Part shown: in pieces, positions 1 to 12,403 of the stretch | Layout: each line of letters starts with the position of its first letter | Numbering within the stretch: the stretch's first letter is position 1 | Assembly (NCBI GenBank): GCA_027574665.1 | Contig: CM050657.1 | Location: 26,514,700 to 26,578,699 of the forward strand | DNA from: Rhynochetos jubatus | Taxonomy: Eukaryota; Chordata; Aves; Eurypygiformes; Rhynochetidae | Reading direction: 5' to 3' | Length of the DNA stretch: 64,000 nucleotides | Position numbers and translations under genes: made by a program | Notes under the pieces: generated by a model | The model's input: the letters and a program-made list of their open reading frames with translations, nothing else | Database searches by the model: none | What the model was told of the DNA's origin: nothing

Positions 1-1382
1 TTTAAGTATCAGAAAACATACGGTTTTGTGAGAAAACAAAGTGCTGTTTCTCTCCCTCTGCCAGTAGCTTCCTTTTCAGTGTCTTGATAAAATGAAGGTC
101 CCGTAGCAAAGGCGGCAAAGGAGCATCCCTGGCAGGGTTTGCTAGCACTCGTGAACAGCTGTGTGCACTCCAGCTTCGCACACTTCTCTCACTAAACTTG
201 TGCCTAACTGAAAGTGATGCAAATAACAGTAAAGCTTGAGTTCAGGGAGACTGTAACATCTTTGTGGACAGATATGCTTTTCTCCCCGAGACTGATGAGA
301 AATGACTATAAAATACAAACCCGCTTCCTTTCTATTACAAAAAAAAAAAAAATCAAACCCAATGCTGCCAGCTAACCATTAACTGAAAAATAATGAGGGC
401 TAATGAAATAGCACGAGTCCAGATCTTTCAGTGCTCAGACAGGTCTCTTAAGGGAACTGAAAATGAATTAGTCTGAGTTTGACAGCAGAAAAAAAGGCAC
501 CTAAGACACTGGAAGGTGGGGACGAGGCTGTCAGTGAAGGAGCAGAGAACAGATTGACAGACAGCCTCATAAGAAAAAGAGTAATTTAGGGGTTCGAGAA
601 TAACTCAGAAAAATATTATAATAGTTTGAAATCATTTTAGGAAAGTAATGCTAAGCAGACTCTTTTATTCCAGCATTAGCACTGTTCAATGGCCCCGTAT
701 CATCATGAAGAGGGGCAGAACAGATGCCATAATGGTCCCTCCTGGCCTCAAAGTCTATGACTTCATTAAAACTGTCCAGGCGCAATGCTGCTGCAATCCT
801 GTGTTCCCATGTAACTCATCAGTATTCTTTCTTGACTGTGTTACATAAAGCTCATCCTACAGTATTGTTTATATCCCACTCCATCTACAGGTAACATGAT
901 GGTCCCAACAGCTGGGCTTGGACCTCAGAAGAGACACTTACTAAAGGGTTTGTTTGCCTCAAACAGCTCCGGGGGCTCTGGGGGAATGGAGGGTGGTGGG
1001 TGCAGAACGGGCCCTGTGGAGGCAGGACGTCACTCCACCTCTAACCGCTTCCTCAGCCCTGACTCCAGTCAACTGAACGGTCTCCTCTGCACCTGCGCCA
1101 ACAAAGGTGAAACGTAGGTCACTGAACGTGTGGGGGCTCATCACCTCAAGGGACCCCCGCAAACCCCCAGACTCAATATTGGAACATACTAGAACAAAGA
1201 ACTGGGCTTGCGCCTGTGGGAATCTCGGAGTTGCTGGTGGGCAGAGCCTGAAACCCAGGGCTCACGGTTTGGGTCCTTGACAGACCTCCCACCCCTTAAA
1301 ATAAAGCTCCGCCGAAGACTGCGGAAACTGATAGGAGGGTCTGCGCGCTGTAAGCACTTCACCTCAGGGCCCTCTGATGTCA
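1..1382. other. Non-coding stretch, left edge
   Basis: No gene is recognised here. The sequence is A+T-leaning with unremarkable short open frames. It holds a 14-base A run (339-352) and an exact octamer ATGCAAAT (217-224). The part from about 960 to 1380 is somewhat richer in G+C, without a CpG cluster. It runs directly into a CR1 3' end. Confidence 0.6.
339..352 (+). repeat. Poly(A) run, 14 bases
   Basis: A run of 14 A. No retrotransposon body is recognisable immediately upstream, so it is either a simple homopolymer or the last trace of an old insertion. Confidence 0.8.
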
Positions 1383-1456
1383 GTCCTGCTTTGTGCAGGG
1401 GAGTGGACTAGCTGAGCTCCAGGGGTCCCTTCCACCTGGATTTTCCTGATGATGTC
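1383..1456 (+). mobile_element. CR1 LINE 3' end fragment (5'-truncated)
   Basis: The order of pieces fits the 3' end of an avian CR1: a TCCTGCTTTGTGCAGGGG box, GTGGACTAGCTGAGCTCC (family pattern GGACTAGATGACCTCC), AGGGGTCCCTTCCACC, and a degraded tail TTTTCCTGATGATG where the family has ATTCTGTG-type repeats. Only about 75 bp is left. It has no coding capacity and is a molecular fossil. It differs from the two other CR1 copies in the window, which carry the CTTTAAGGTCCC form, so it probably belongs to another subfamily. The identification comes from memory of the family pattern, not from a search. Confidence 0.75.
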
Positions 1457-2242
1457 ACTGTCCACAGTTTTCCTTCCAGATTTATTAAAAAGTGAACCAA
1501 CCTGAACAGCTAAGTACCTATTCCCAAACAAAGTCTGGGCAAAATCCAAAGGCAGGCAGAGGAGCATGCCAATCCTCCAGAAGGTGCCCCTTCCGCTAGG
1601 CACATTCGGAGCACATCTAGGGAACGAAGCCTTCACAAAATGTCTCTGTAATGCCTTTGTTTTAAAAGCAAATATGGGCAGAGGAGGGGTAGTATTGCTG
1701 CCATCTGTAGCTTACAGAGCCGGTGAGTAGTGAGAGGACTTGCAGAACTTGGATGTTAAGCCAAGATCTCACATCTAGGAGAGCCTGTAATCCCGGAACG
1801 ACAGGCTGAGAAAGCTTCATTCCCACCCCAGCGGCTGTGGCACTGTGCAGAAGGAGAGGGTGCAGTTCGTGGTGTCAGAGGACACGTGGGATGGAGCAGG
1901 GTCTGTTGTCAGGGCCCTCAATTGCTTGGGGTAGAATCACACATTTTGATGTTTGAACTTGAATGGTTGGCACAAAGAGGAAACAGAAACAGGGGCCAGG
2001 ACACATGGAAAAACAATCCTGGTTGTTTCGGCTCTATTGCAAGGACATCTAGTAAATCTCTGTCACTGAAGCCTGTCATCTCTAGGATAACTGTCTAGGC
2101 AGGACAGCAAGAGTCCGAACACCAGAAAAAGTGTAAGTCTTAGTCTACCTTATATTAAAAACACCAGGTATTCTGGCCAGAGCAGGCTCTGTTTTGGACA
2201 GAGGTGCATGCAAGGGGGCACACACGTTCAAATTAACAGATC

Positions 2243-2257
2243 CTCGCTAGTAGCGAG
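2243..2257. repeat. Short perfect inverted repeat (7-bp arms, 1-bp centre)
   Basis: CTCGCTA and TAGCGAG flank a single G. The repeat is short enough to be chance, but it is CpG-containing within A+T-leaning DNA. Confidence 0.7.
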
Positions 2258-2769
2258 TAGCTGCTTGAGAACAGACTGAGGCCTTGGAACGATCAGCTCA
2301 GCACCTTCCAAGAGAAAGAAATGAAGTACCAAACAACACATTGCATACAAATCTCTTGGATGAGACCTGAGAAGACTAGGAAAGGTAGACCCTTTCAGCT
2401 TAACCTCTTGGTTAATAATACATCCTCCCTCACTAATGGGGCACATTCACTGCTTTTTAGTGCCTACAAGGCACTGGATTTCAATGATGCGTACAGCACG
2501 TGCTCATAAAATGCCTTACAGTCAGTTTGACTAGGAAATGTTACAGACACACAGGGCTACTCCTTGTTTATGGCACATGCCTCGTGCCAAGCCTATCTGC
2601 ATCAGGGTCTCTGAATTCCTCAGGAACAGCTGGGATCGTTAAACAAAGCTCAGAAACCCTATTGCAGCATACAGGGAGCAAATAAGAAAACTGAGTAGAT
2701 GTAACCTTCTTTCAGAATTGCTGCCCCACAGTAGGGCCATTTCAGTATCCTCTACCCATGGCAGTTTCA

Positions 2770-2799
2770 AGCTTATTAGGAAGGTCACACCAATAAGCT
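2770..2799. repeat. Inverted repeat with one bulge
   Basis: AGCTTATT and AATAAGCT pair perfectly. GG/CC continue the stem inward after a one-base bulge, leaving a nine-base loop that contains AGGTCA. No function is assigned. Confidence 0.6.
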
Positions 2800-3246
2800 C
2801 AGCACCTTTTATTCAGATTCACAGGTCAAGATGTCTTACCTAATTGAGAGCCCACCAGGATAATCTGCTTGAGTACTTTATTATGATTTTGTATAGAGCT
2901 ATCGGATGTTGCTGCCCCTGAAGAAGATTATTGCATAAAAGACTGAAATAAAACCCTAACTATTCTGTTTAAGCACTTAGACACCTGCATGAGATTGTTA
3001 TTTCCAACGGTTCTTGGAATTAGCTGATGCTACCATATCCTCTACTTGGGAGGTTCCAGCTAACAGCTAGTGGCTATCCCGTCTTGGCACGCCCAGTGTT
3101 TCCAAGGTCCAGATGTACAAGTGGGAAAAGCTGTCCTCCCTGGCATGTGTTCCAATGAACTGGCTGTGTGATTTCAGTCTTCGGTCACTGTCAACGTAAA
3201 ATAAACAAAGATTTTTACAGAAGGAAAAGGCAGAGCAAGAAACTGG

Positions 3247-3321
3247 AGGCAGGGGCGTTGGAACTGGATGGGCTTTAAGGTCCCTTCCAACCTAAACCGT
3301 CCTGTGATTCGATGACTCTGT
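3247..3321 (+). mobile_element. CR1 LINE 3' end fragment (5'-truncated)
   Basis: The pieces are GGCAGGGGCGTTGGAACTGG, ATGGGCTTTAAGGTCCC, TTCCAACCTAAACCGTCC, then TGTGATTCGATGACTCTG. These match the last ~75 bp of avian CR1 elements in order and orientation, including two decayed copies of the 8-bp terminal repeat. About 40 bp downstream is a 20-base A run, which is not part of CR1 (these elements do not end in poly(A)). The fragment is non-coding. Confidence 0.88.
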
Positions 3322-3360
3322 AATTTCTGGAGCTGGCATTGTTGGGATTCATGGTGCTTT

Positions 3361-3380
3361 AAAAAAAAAAAAAAAAAAAA
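3361..3380 (+). repeat. Poly(A) run, 20 bases
   Basis: The longest pure A run I see in the window. It lies shortly after a CR1 3' end but is separated from it by unrelated sequence. It is likely length-variable. Confidence 0.9.
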
Positions 3381-3491
3381 GGAAAAAAATTGGAAGAAAA
3401 AATGCATAAGACTTGTTCTATCCATGGCTTGCAGAAATGGTAGAAATCTCTACGATATCTTGCATTCCCAATCCCAATTAAAATTAAGGCC

Positions 3492-3534
3492 TGTCATCTT
3501 TATTTGCCACCTTACCTGGCAAATAAAAATGTCA
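3492..3534. repeat. Near-perfect hairpin, 15-bp arms
   Basis: The arms 3495-3509 and 3517-3531 (CATCTTTATTTGCCA against TGGCAAATAAAAATG) pair at 14 of 15 positions around a seven-base loop CCTTACC. A further two pairs lie outside one mismatch. On the minus strand the loop edge reads CAG|GTAAGG, a consensus-like 5' splice site, so the site would sit at the tip of the hairpin. The structure is read directly from the sequence. Any function is unknown. Confidence 0.75.
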
Positions 3535-6109
3535 ATTACTTATAAGAGTGTAAATGTGAACAGCAGCAACTGAGGCAGAGCAACATCCTGGGGTTTCCAA
3601 AGTTCTTCAAGGACCTGAAATACAAGCCAACTCATGCAGGTCTGGTGGGCCAGCTTTCCCCAGGAGTGCTCTCCACAGTGAATTTTTACACAGGGGGTAC
3701 AGAACATGCATCGTGGAGCAATTATTTCTCCTCCTCCCTGCTCCCCTGCTTTTTGGAGTAGAGCCATGCCTGTCCCTTTCCAAGAGAGTTTCCAGGATGC
3801 CAATACAGACTCAGAACAATATTTCCGCCAGAAGAGGATGAAGGGTAGATTTGAAATTCACTGCCAGAAGGAGGAAAAAATGAAAAATTGAGGATTATTC
3901 AAAGTTATTAATTTTGTCTCATGAGTACAATTACTAATCACGGGGGAGGGGGTGAACAGACTGAAAGAAATCAGTGATTATCAGCCTGCAACATGTGAGT
4001 AGATTCCTTCCTCACAATTAGAGAGTGGCTATGCTAATACCTCGTCTGGCATTTGGGCCAGCTTACACATAGTTTGAGGTTAAAAAATGTCAGCATCAGT
4101 ACTGGCATAAGCACTTCTCCTCTTTGTCCTTGGCCAGGCATTCCCAGCCCTGCACCAGCCCCACAGGTTTTGGAGCCCTTTGATGATAAAACCCAAAACA
4201 AATTAAAAAAAAATCACAATAGTTACCAGGGAACAACCCTAGTTTTATGTGAAGGAATTGCTGCCCAAATTTTTGATCATATGTTTACACTGAAAGTTTT
4301 GATTGAATGCTAAAGAAATTTCATTTTAACAATTCCAGGTCATTACATTTAACATTATCACTGGGAAGAGCATCCACCTAAGCGAGAGCGTGCACCTCCA
4401 TAGCAAAGGTACACTGGCGTTAGGGTGTAGTTCTGAGAGACTTGTCTTCCCTTTAAAAAGCCATTTGTTTTAACAGGAGGAGAAAAGATTGTAAATGGCG
4501 CAGCACAAATCTTCAGGGCAGGAAAGAATCAATGCGAAATCTCAGATAAGGTCTGCAAGTTGCAGTCGCGTGCACCCGGGCCAAGTCCCGCTTGCTTTTA
4601 CACAACAGCCTTACTGACAAAAGTAGGATTTCTCCTGTGGGAAAAGGGGATTCCAGATCATCGTTTAGAACACCTATAATTAAGATAGTACCAAATTATA
4701 TATAATGACAATTTTATTGTCTGTAGATGTATCTATCATTACATTTATCCCCGGCAGACACTTTCTTAGACATTCCAATTTTTGGCATCCTCAAGCCCTT
4801 TCAGTGTTCCCACTGACTAATAACTGGATGCATGTATAATTAGAAATAAGAACACCACGGGGCCATGCTAGAAGTGGGAGTTGTATGTTTGACCAAACTC
4901 AGCAGGAAGAACCTGACACACGCATGGACCGATAGCGCTTTTCCTAAGGATTCCGGGTGTTGCAAACAGTAAAATATCAGGTAAACAGCCCAGACCGAAT
5001 GCTGGCCTTCAGGGGAAGGTACAGTGAAACAGTGGGCATCACAGGAGCACGCCTGTGGACAGTCTTGGGTTTTCTTACAGTGCCACGATACTGAAATCAT
5101 GGGGGACTCATGAACGGACTCCCCAGAATTAAGATGAGGGTAAAACGAGTTCAAAGTAGAGAGTAGTTTGGGGCTTTTTTAACCTGAAAGGAGTAATTCT
5201 AAAAATATCTATGATAAAAACTTTAAATATTTTAGAGTAAAACCTTTTCAGACAATATTAATGTTTAAGAGAGCCTTCTGTGATTCTTTCCACTAAATAA
5301 AAATACCAGAAAAACTGTCTCCACCTGAAAGAGGTTCTGAAACATCCGAAATAAAAATGCATTCGTGGTGCTTAATGTTCCAGCTTAATATAAAAAGAGA
5401 GGGAATGCTAATAAAGCAAGACCTTGTCTACAGAAAAAAATACAATCTTGCTAAAGCAGTCTTTATTTCACTATCAAAAGTAGATGTGGCTCTGTGCTAA
5501 TTCCTGTTCTCCCTGTTAAAGGAGCAAAAGCATGATTGTTGTTAGAACTGATTTCTAAATAAAGATGAGTTGCTAGAGATGCAGGATGCTCAGCAAACCA
5601 CGTTTCAGAAAAGAATTGGAATCACTTCAGTTTTATTGCCTTTTCTCCCCTCTTAGGTTAGCTTAGACTGACAAAACATTTCCCAAGACAACACTGGAAT
5701 ACGAGGTGATATTTAGTCAGATCTAACTCTGTCAGGGCTGGCATCTGCTTCCATTTGCTTTGACTTCAGCAAAAGTGCTAACTAATGTGCAATTTAACCT
5801 CAACATACAAAGCAAGGTGCTTGCATTTCCTAAGCTCTGGAACAATGTTTCAGGACCATGAGGCTGATTGACAGTTAAACAAAACACCAGAGAAGCCACA
5901 CTGGGCTCCCCTGGGGCATCGGTGGGGAACCAGATGTGGGACAGTTAGCATTTGCACCCACAGATTCACCGCCTTAAGAATCTGGTCCCACTACACTGAT
6001 TTTGTCCGTATACTTCAGACTCCAGTTATTTTACAAATGTCTCTGTTGGTGTGAGTAAAGCCTACAATCATCCGTCAATAGCACAAAGGCGTTCTTTTTG
6101 TGCGTGTGC
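3535..6109. other. Non-coding stretch
   Basis: No gene is recognised. A minus-strand open frame at 4840-5154 looks like chance. Small palindromes occur (ATTATATATAAT at 4694-4705; GACAAT/ATTGTC around 4707-4721), as does a loose inverted repeat 5198-5236 built on CTAAAATAT. A G-rich patch lies at 3941-3952. Polyadenylation-type AATAAA words are common, as expected from base composition. Confidence 0.55.
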
Positions 6110-9080
6110 ATTTGCATTGTTTAATTAACTTTCTTCAATATGCACAACATTCCTCATGCTGTGAGATATATGAGAGGTAAATCCGTACAAGAAGGCAGCT
6201 CTTTGTCTCTCCCGGAAAGGCAAATTGCTTCTCTCGTTTACAGTTTTTCGGTCCTTGCTGGACCAATACACACAACCAAGAATTAACTTGCTGCGGATGT
6301 AAACAGCATTGCGCATCCCTGGTGGGTTCTCTGCCCAAGTCCCAAGATCTGGGGGTTTGTCACCATCCAGGTACGAGAGCAGAAGCCATTGTCTCTCACC
6401 ACCTAATCAGGTAATAATTACAGACGGTGGATCTGGAGCTAAGGAGAGGAAAAAGGCTTTTCAATCACTGCCTCTGCATTTCAATCGAAGCCCCATGCTG
6501 TACAACACTGGAGAACAAGGTGTAAATCAGCTTAAGAACATAGTTCTGCATTCAATTCGTTGTGGTTTACAGCTCCCAAATGACCTTCATCTATCTTCCT
6601 TAGCTGTAGAGGTGTATAATTGAACTAAAGAGAGGCTTGAATAATGAGGTTGAGAGTGGCAGCTCCGCTGCTGTTGCTTAATAGTGTACCAGCCTTGCAC
6701 TTTGTTTTCTGATATGTAACAAAATACTGTAGTGGGTCCAATTCTTCAGGGTGACACTTGGTGATAGTCCCTCTTTTAAAATAGAAAAGAGCGGAGGGGT
6801 TGCAGGCAAAAAAAAAACCTATAAATCTTTGGCTGCAACTAGGCTCCCAAAAATACAATTATATGAACAATTTTCTATTCAATATCTGCTCAGAAAAGAT
6901 CAGAGAGACAAATTGTAATTATCTGTTCTTCTTTCAGTCCTGGACTCTTTCTATTTTTTAACTTTTTATCTTTCTTGTGCAAGATTCCCCTCTCGGATCA
7001 GAGGAGCAGAGTGTGACACTTTCTAGCAAGAGTCCTGTCCTGGGACCTTACCGGAACAAGCAGAGATGAAGAGCCTGAGGGCAGCCTTTCCAGCGATAAG
7101 ACCTTGTTTTCAGGTCATGCTTTTCCCATATTTATGGGTGCTGGAGTCATCCTTTCTTTCTGTTGGTGAGGTTAATATCAGAGAGCTGCATTCTTTTCGG
7201 CCCTTCTAACTCCTCCTTACCACCAGTTCATTACTGACGGCTACACTGGAACAAAGGCCTGGCAGTCCGACAGCCCTGGATCAATGCAAGGTGCCTCCCC
7301 ATTCACGCGGCTGTTAAAAACAAATGTTCCTCTTGTGGCATTTTTGCTGATTCCATGGACACTAAAAGACTCACCCGCGCATTTACAGCACCAATTAAGC
7401 AGTCAGCCTGCTAACTGCCTCCCTGTTACATCAACGGTACCGCCAACTCAGTACAAGATCTAACCCCCACAGAGAAGCCCAGAGCATGTGGAGCAAGGGC
7501 TCCCAGACCTCACAGACTCAGTTGTGGAAACAACCAGCATCCTCCACGGACCCAACAGTGGAAGCAGGGTGACAGAAGTGCCAACCCTTGAGCCTGTGAG
7601 GGAAGCTGGAGAATAGAAGCAACGTCAGATGCAGCAACTGACTTCTGGAGACACATCTTCCCTGGCAAGAGGGCCATGGAAAAGAAGCAAGACTAAGTCC
7701 TGTTGTCCAGAGTAATGCCAGGAGGTAATCATCATTAAAGGTTTTTTAATGCAGCAACATTTCCTAGAGTGAGAGGCATATACACTTGAGAAACACAGAG
7801 TCACAAGGAAAATAAACCACCTGCCATTTGGTATTCCACAGGAAAATCTGCCATGCAAAATTGGACTTCAAAAAATAAAATAGATTTCATATATAAATGA
7901 CCCAGTCCGGCTTTGTAGAAGTCACCATTGAGTCCTAAAATACACAGCTCTCTCAAAGAAAAAAAATGGACTTAAATTTATGTTTTTCCTGGCTCTAGTA
8001 TTTCAAGTTGCCATTCTACCATGTGCTAAATACCTCCAAGAATATTAAGCGGTCATGATGCCCACGTAACTTTACTGTACCTTGTAGAAGTAAGATCCAG
8101 TTGGCTTCACTTGACTCACATGTTAGATTTTCTTTAAAAGAAAACAGTGGTACCAAAGGCAGCAGGTGTATGAAGTTGTAAGTGAAATACTGTAATACAT
8201 AAATGGGAGATTTAGTCATAGTGAATTAAAGCCTTTAAGGGAAGCCTGGTGTAAGTACCGACTTAAAAGAGTAGTCCTGCTTACTTTTAATGGGCTTTTG
8301 TATGCAGTCACAGGTTGGCCAGTCGAGTCCTAAGTCTTCCCTAAACCACAATTCTGAGCAAACTTCCCTCTCACTGAGGACCTGACTCACGGAACAGTTT
8401 TGTTGAGGCTGAATTTTTCCCCTTCAGAAAACACAACATCTCTCTGTTAAGTTTTAAATGCGTTAAAGAAAGCTGAGAAAACACAGAATGGCAAGAGTGA
8501 CAGCTGCTTCTTCACTGTAAGGCAAGTCGACAGCTGCAGATAAGGCTGGTATCTGATTCGTGGTGCGGGATGTGGCTTTGCCACAAATTTGGAAAATCTC
8601 ATTAGAGAGAGAGTAATAAAGGTGGTAACACTGTCTCTTGGGACTCTCGGCCTTTAAGTAAGTACAAGAAACCTGTCTAGAAGGAATAAGGTAGGAATCA
8701 TTCATGACTTTTTCAATTTCACACCTCCAATACCTGCCTGCGCTGGTTAAACACAATACCACGCTCCGAGCCTGATGATCTCCTCGCATTTACCCTGACG
8801 ACAGACTGTCCTCTACAGGAAAGCATCACCAGGTATTATTTTTCTACACACTAACACTGACACACCTGGTGCACCCGCCCAGGAATAATGGAGAAACTGT
8901 CACTTTTCTGCGTAATGGTTTGTGTTACCATAAAGAAGTGCAGAGGCAAACTTGATTTACCCTCGGATACCTGCTTGTGAGACACATTCTGCTCTCCGCT
9001 CTTCCCATGTGAGTTTGCCACAACACCCTTGACTCCAACTCAATGGATTCACTCCGGATTGACACCAGTTCAGCTGAGGT
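6110..9080. other. Non-coding stretch
   Basis: No gene is recognised. It begins with an exact octamer (ATTTGCAT, 6110-6117). A RUNX-type word TGTGGTTT lies near 6562. On the minus strand a 23-nt piece (7051-7073) is bounded by acceptor-like and donor-like sequence, but it is too short to rank. The minus-strand frame at 8463-8789 resembles no family I know. Confidence 0.55.
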
Positions 9081-9124
9081 ACAGGCTGTGCCTGTGGGCT
9101 GCTTCCCATCAGCCTACAGCCTGT
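9081..9124. repeat. Imperfect G+C-rich hairpin
   Basis: ACAGGCTGT (9081-9089) and ACAGCCTGT (9116-9124) pair perfectly. Inside them GGCTG and CAGCC form a second stem around an eight-base loop, with an asymmetric internal bulge. Confidence 0.55.
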
Positions 9125-10989
9125 GGAGGTCTTCAGAGACATGAACAGAATGAAACCTCCCATCCCTTTCCTCATCACTACCACCGCCTGTGACAACAGC
9201 CGCCGGGCTCAGACGCTGTAGAGCTCACACAGCACAGTGAGTTCCTCAAGATAACCTGTCCTCACAGCAGCACTGAAAGCTACTGGTAATTTCAGGCGCA
9301 CAGGGGAAGAAGCACATTTGGTTTCGTGGGACTGTGCCTTGCACTCAAGAATGAGAGAAAGTCTTTGGTACCCCTCCTCTCCCCCATGCAGGAGGACCTC
9401 AGCAGTTTCTCCCGACCTTTGGAGATACTGTAATAACCCCAAATATGATGATACTGGGGATGTTTGCGCTCCCTGAGATGACTAAATTACTGCCACTTTA
9501 TTACACATTAATTTTTAGGACAGACTCTTAATTGGTCCAATTTACTACAGTTGCCTTGAACTCGGTAGAAAAACTTGCACATTTACAGAGGTCATAATTC
9601 TTCCCTCTCCTGACAGAGACAGAAGGACAGCATGCACAGAGAACCCAGATCATGAAACAGGAAAACACTTTGAATGGGCAGAATCAAGGTGGCTGTTTTA
9701 TTGATCTGATTTTGGTCCTTGGGAAGCCTGTCCGGCCGCAGTGGCTCAGAGGGTGTGCTGCACCCAGGGCAATAGGCTACCCTGTCTGCAGCCTGGCAAT
9801 AACGACCTTCAGCCTCGCTTACCAATACAGCACCCACCTTCAGCACTTCAGCTATACAGGCCACCTCAGTAGGTAAGACATGAGGGAAAGGAGGCTTGGA
9901 TTCTAGCAGGCAACGTCGGCTGACCACATAAAGCCGTTTTGCAGCTGTTGGAAGCCACACAGAGCTGTGAAATCTCAATCAGCAGACACGCTCTGGCTGG
10001 CAGACAGCTGGGTCACTGTCACAGACAGACACATCTTGTTTAGTTGCACCTCGCATGAAGATTTTTCATTGTAGAAGCGTCTACCAGAGGCTTGAGAAAG
10101 CTTTATATACCCACACACACACTTCTTGTTTGTATGGGGAGAACATGGCAAGGGGAACTTTTTCCCTTGCACAGCCAGAGACACAGGCCATGTCACTGCC
10201 CAGTGAGGACTTAGAGGGCAGACATACAAAAGGAGCCTAGTCATCTACATGGGCTGCAGCCAGAAACAGGAGGCAGCTCCTATCACACCTCTCTTTATCC
10301 AACAGCTTATCCTCCTCCGTTCTCCCCTCCCACAGTGCACGTCGCGGTGAGGTTCTCCCAAATGACTGAGCTGCTTTTGCTCAAACACAGCCTGAGTGCG
10401 GTACACAAGCGACTCCTGCCTGCCCCAGCCAGGGCCCGTCAAGGAGAGGATGCCCAGTGGGGTCTGTCACTACAGCCTCCCCCCTCCCAGTTTTCTATTA
10501 AAAAGCCCACACCTACAATTCATCTCTCCTTTCTCTCAATATTTACACTGAGGCACAGGAGTGTATTCCTCTTCTGGACATCTCCCTCTCACTGGAAAAA
10601 TCACCAGGATCCAAGCCCAAAGCCTCCTGTCCCCCCCATTAGCTGAACCCACTTTCCCTTGGTGAGCAGTGGTGTCCCTTTGAGAGGTGACCTCTCCCAG
10701 GGCTGAGGCCAGGCACCAGCCACTCCCCACACACAGATAAGCTCCCCTCCTTTTTGAGGGCTCCGTGCCTAAGCAGAGCACTTCAAACCTCAGCCGAAAA
10801 GAATAAAACATTATAAGCAGCCAATACTTCACTCAAAACCACCAAAAGCTTGCCTCCATTTCCTGCGGAAAATCTCGTGATTTACTGCAAATGGCCACAC
10901 AGGTACGGAGCCACGGGGGATGGTGAGGCCAGGCATTTGAAATAACTAAAAACCCCTCTCCCCTGCGAGGTCGTCTATGAAAAGACCCA
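9125..10989. other. Non-coding stretch
   Basis: No gene is recognised. The longest frame, on the minus strand at 9592-9978, opens with TTG rather than ATG and has no recognisable domain. A (CA)-type dinucleotide patch lies near 10112-10123. The region 10,420-10,760 is C-rich on the plus strand. Confidence 0.55.
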
Positions 10990-11028
10990 CAGCCATTTGG
11001 CAAACAGAACAAGCTTTGCCAAATGCTG
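10990..11028. repeat. Perfect 11-bp inverted repeat
   Basis: CATTTGGCAAA (10994-11004) and TTTGCCAAATG (11015-11025) are exact reverse complements around a ten-base spacer. Three more pairs (CAG/CTG) continue the stem past one bulged C. Each arm contains an NFI half-site (TTGGC/GCCAA), but the half-site spacing is much larger than the five bases of the classical full NFI site. Confidence 0.8.
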
Positions 11029-11150
11029 GATGCAGGCAACCCGGCAGTCGGGCTGTGTGTTTGTTTTTGTGGGATGGAGACTCTGACTCGAGTAAGGAAG
11101 AAAACACAGAAGAATTGTTATATCTTCCCCTAGGAATGCTTTGAAAATAA

Positions 11151-11170
11151 GTGCCTTTTGGTGCCTTTTG
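11151..11170 (+). repeat. 10-bp tandem duplication
   Basis: GTGCCTTTTG occurs twice in direct succession. The nearby word CCAAAGGCA recurs three times (about 11177, 11245, 11267), so this ~120-bp patch is locally repetitive. Confidence 0.85.
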
Positions 11171-12403
11171 GGCCTTTCCAAAGGCAAACAAGTTGCTCCT
11201 GGAAAGAAGTACCATAAGCACTCTCGTGATTATGTTTCAGCCGACTCCAAAGGCAGCGTGAACTCCTCCAAAGGCAAAGGATGCACAGCCCTCTCCACCC
11301 CCTCTTCACACCATGCCACTGGGCTTTCGAGGCCAAAGACACAATCCCCCTGACGAGCACGGCCAGCTTGCTGAGCGGGTGCACTGGGCAGGAAACACAC
11401 CAGGGAGCCACGACGTGCGCGCGAGCACTACCTAGCCCTCTGTACCTCCCCGGGTGACGGAAACGCAGGGATAGGGCAGGGGATTAGCTGACACCATTAA
11501 AACGCCACCCTGTTGCTCACAGCAGTAGGTTTGGCAGGTCTAACTAATCGTCTTCCCAAACTGCTGTGTGGAGAGTTACTACAAAATTATTTATCTGGGA
11601 TATTACAAAAGCAAACTAAAAAACAAAAGCAGCTGGAATGATGCTACCGCACTAGGGAAGCGTGACTTCCCAAGTGAGCTCCTGAACTGCTGCGAAAATC
11701 AGGGACCAGTGGAATCTCTACGGTTTTACTTAAAGACGTTTCCTTGTTTGAAAAATCTATAGAAACAGAAGTGTCCTGTGTGCAAATTTCTGAGTTTCTG
11801 CTTTCACTGAAACTTTTCAGCAATGCTTGATTTTTCCACATCACCTTCCCATCTCCACAACATGCTTTCAAATCAAAACCAAAGTCCGTGTGAGCTTCTT
11901 GGGAAGCACCACCATGCAAGCTAACGCTGCTCTCAGCGCTTGGCAGTGTGTTAAGCTGTGCGCTTCTTTAGAGAGGAGGAAAACAAATGACTTTGCATAA
12001 TGTAGGTGAGACAGTCACATAGCATTTTGTTCTCATTACAGAAAAAGGAGAGATCTGCATAGCTTAAGTGTGGACAGCACAGAGTCCTAATTGTGTTACT
12101 TAAGTATTAAGCTGGACTAACTCCATGCTAAATTAGCTATCTTAAGTCCCTGTTTTCAGCCACCCTCCCTCTTTTCATCTTCCTGTAATTTAAAGACCTA
12201 AGCTGTAGCCTTGGAGCATCCACATACAGTTAAATATAATTTCTGAAGAGAGAAAGGACTGAGAAAGGATTTAAATAATTATTGAGCCCAAATCTTTATT
12301 TTGTGTTAAAGAGACACCACTTACTAGTTTTTGAATGGATAATTGTAGTTCCACAGTAAAGACTTACAGAGCACTTACAAAAATAACACTAAAAACCCTC
12401 AAA
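11171..12403. other. Non-coding stretch
   Basis: No gene is recognised. After the CCAAAGGCA-repetitive start, a modest CpG cluster lies at about 11,340-11,465 (ACGAGCACGG, CGACGTGCGCGCG), too small for an island. The rest is A+T-rich. Confidence 0.55.

Larger units (their letters stand above)
1457..3246. other. Non-coding stretch
   Basis: No gene is recognised. It contains a small perfect inverted repeat (2243-2257), a bulged inverted repeat (2770-2799), and at 2455-2515 a piece faintly like the 3' end of MIR/L2 (GTGCTCATAAAATGCC), too weak to call. A CCG|GTGAGT donor-like site lies at 1721, but there is no convincing exon before it. Confidence 0.55.

Noticed and set aside
3510-3524. CTTACCTGGCA resembling the 5' end of U1 snRNA
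   Set aside because: Only about ten bases match and the following sequence is A+T-rich. It is better explained as a hairpin arm and a donor-like site on the other strand.
7051-7073. 23-nt minus-strand splice-like segment (also 42,030-42,055 and 47,939-47,960)
   Set aside because: Segments this short between splice-like signals are expected in number by chance. Nothing further supports them.
9592-9978. 128-codon minus-strand open frame
   Set aside because: It opens at TTG, has no useful ATG near the start, no domain and no splice context.
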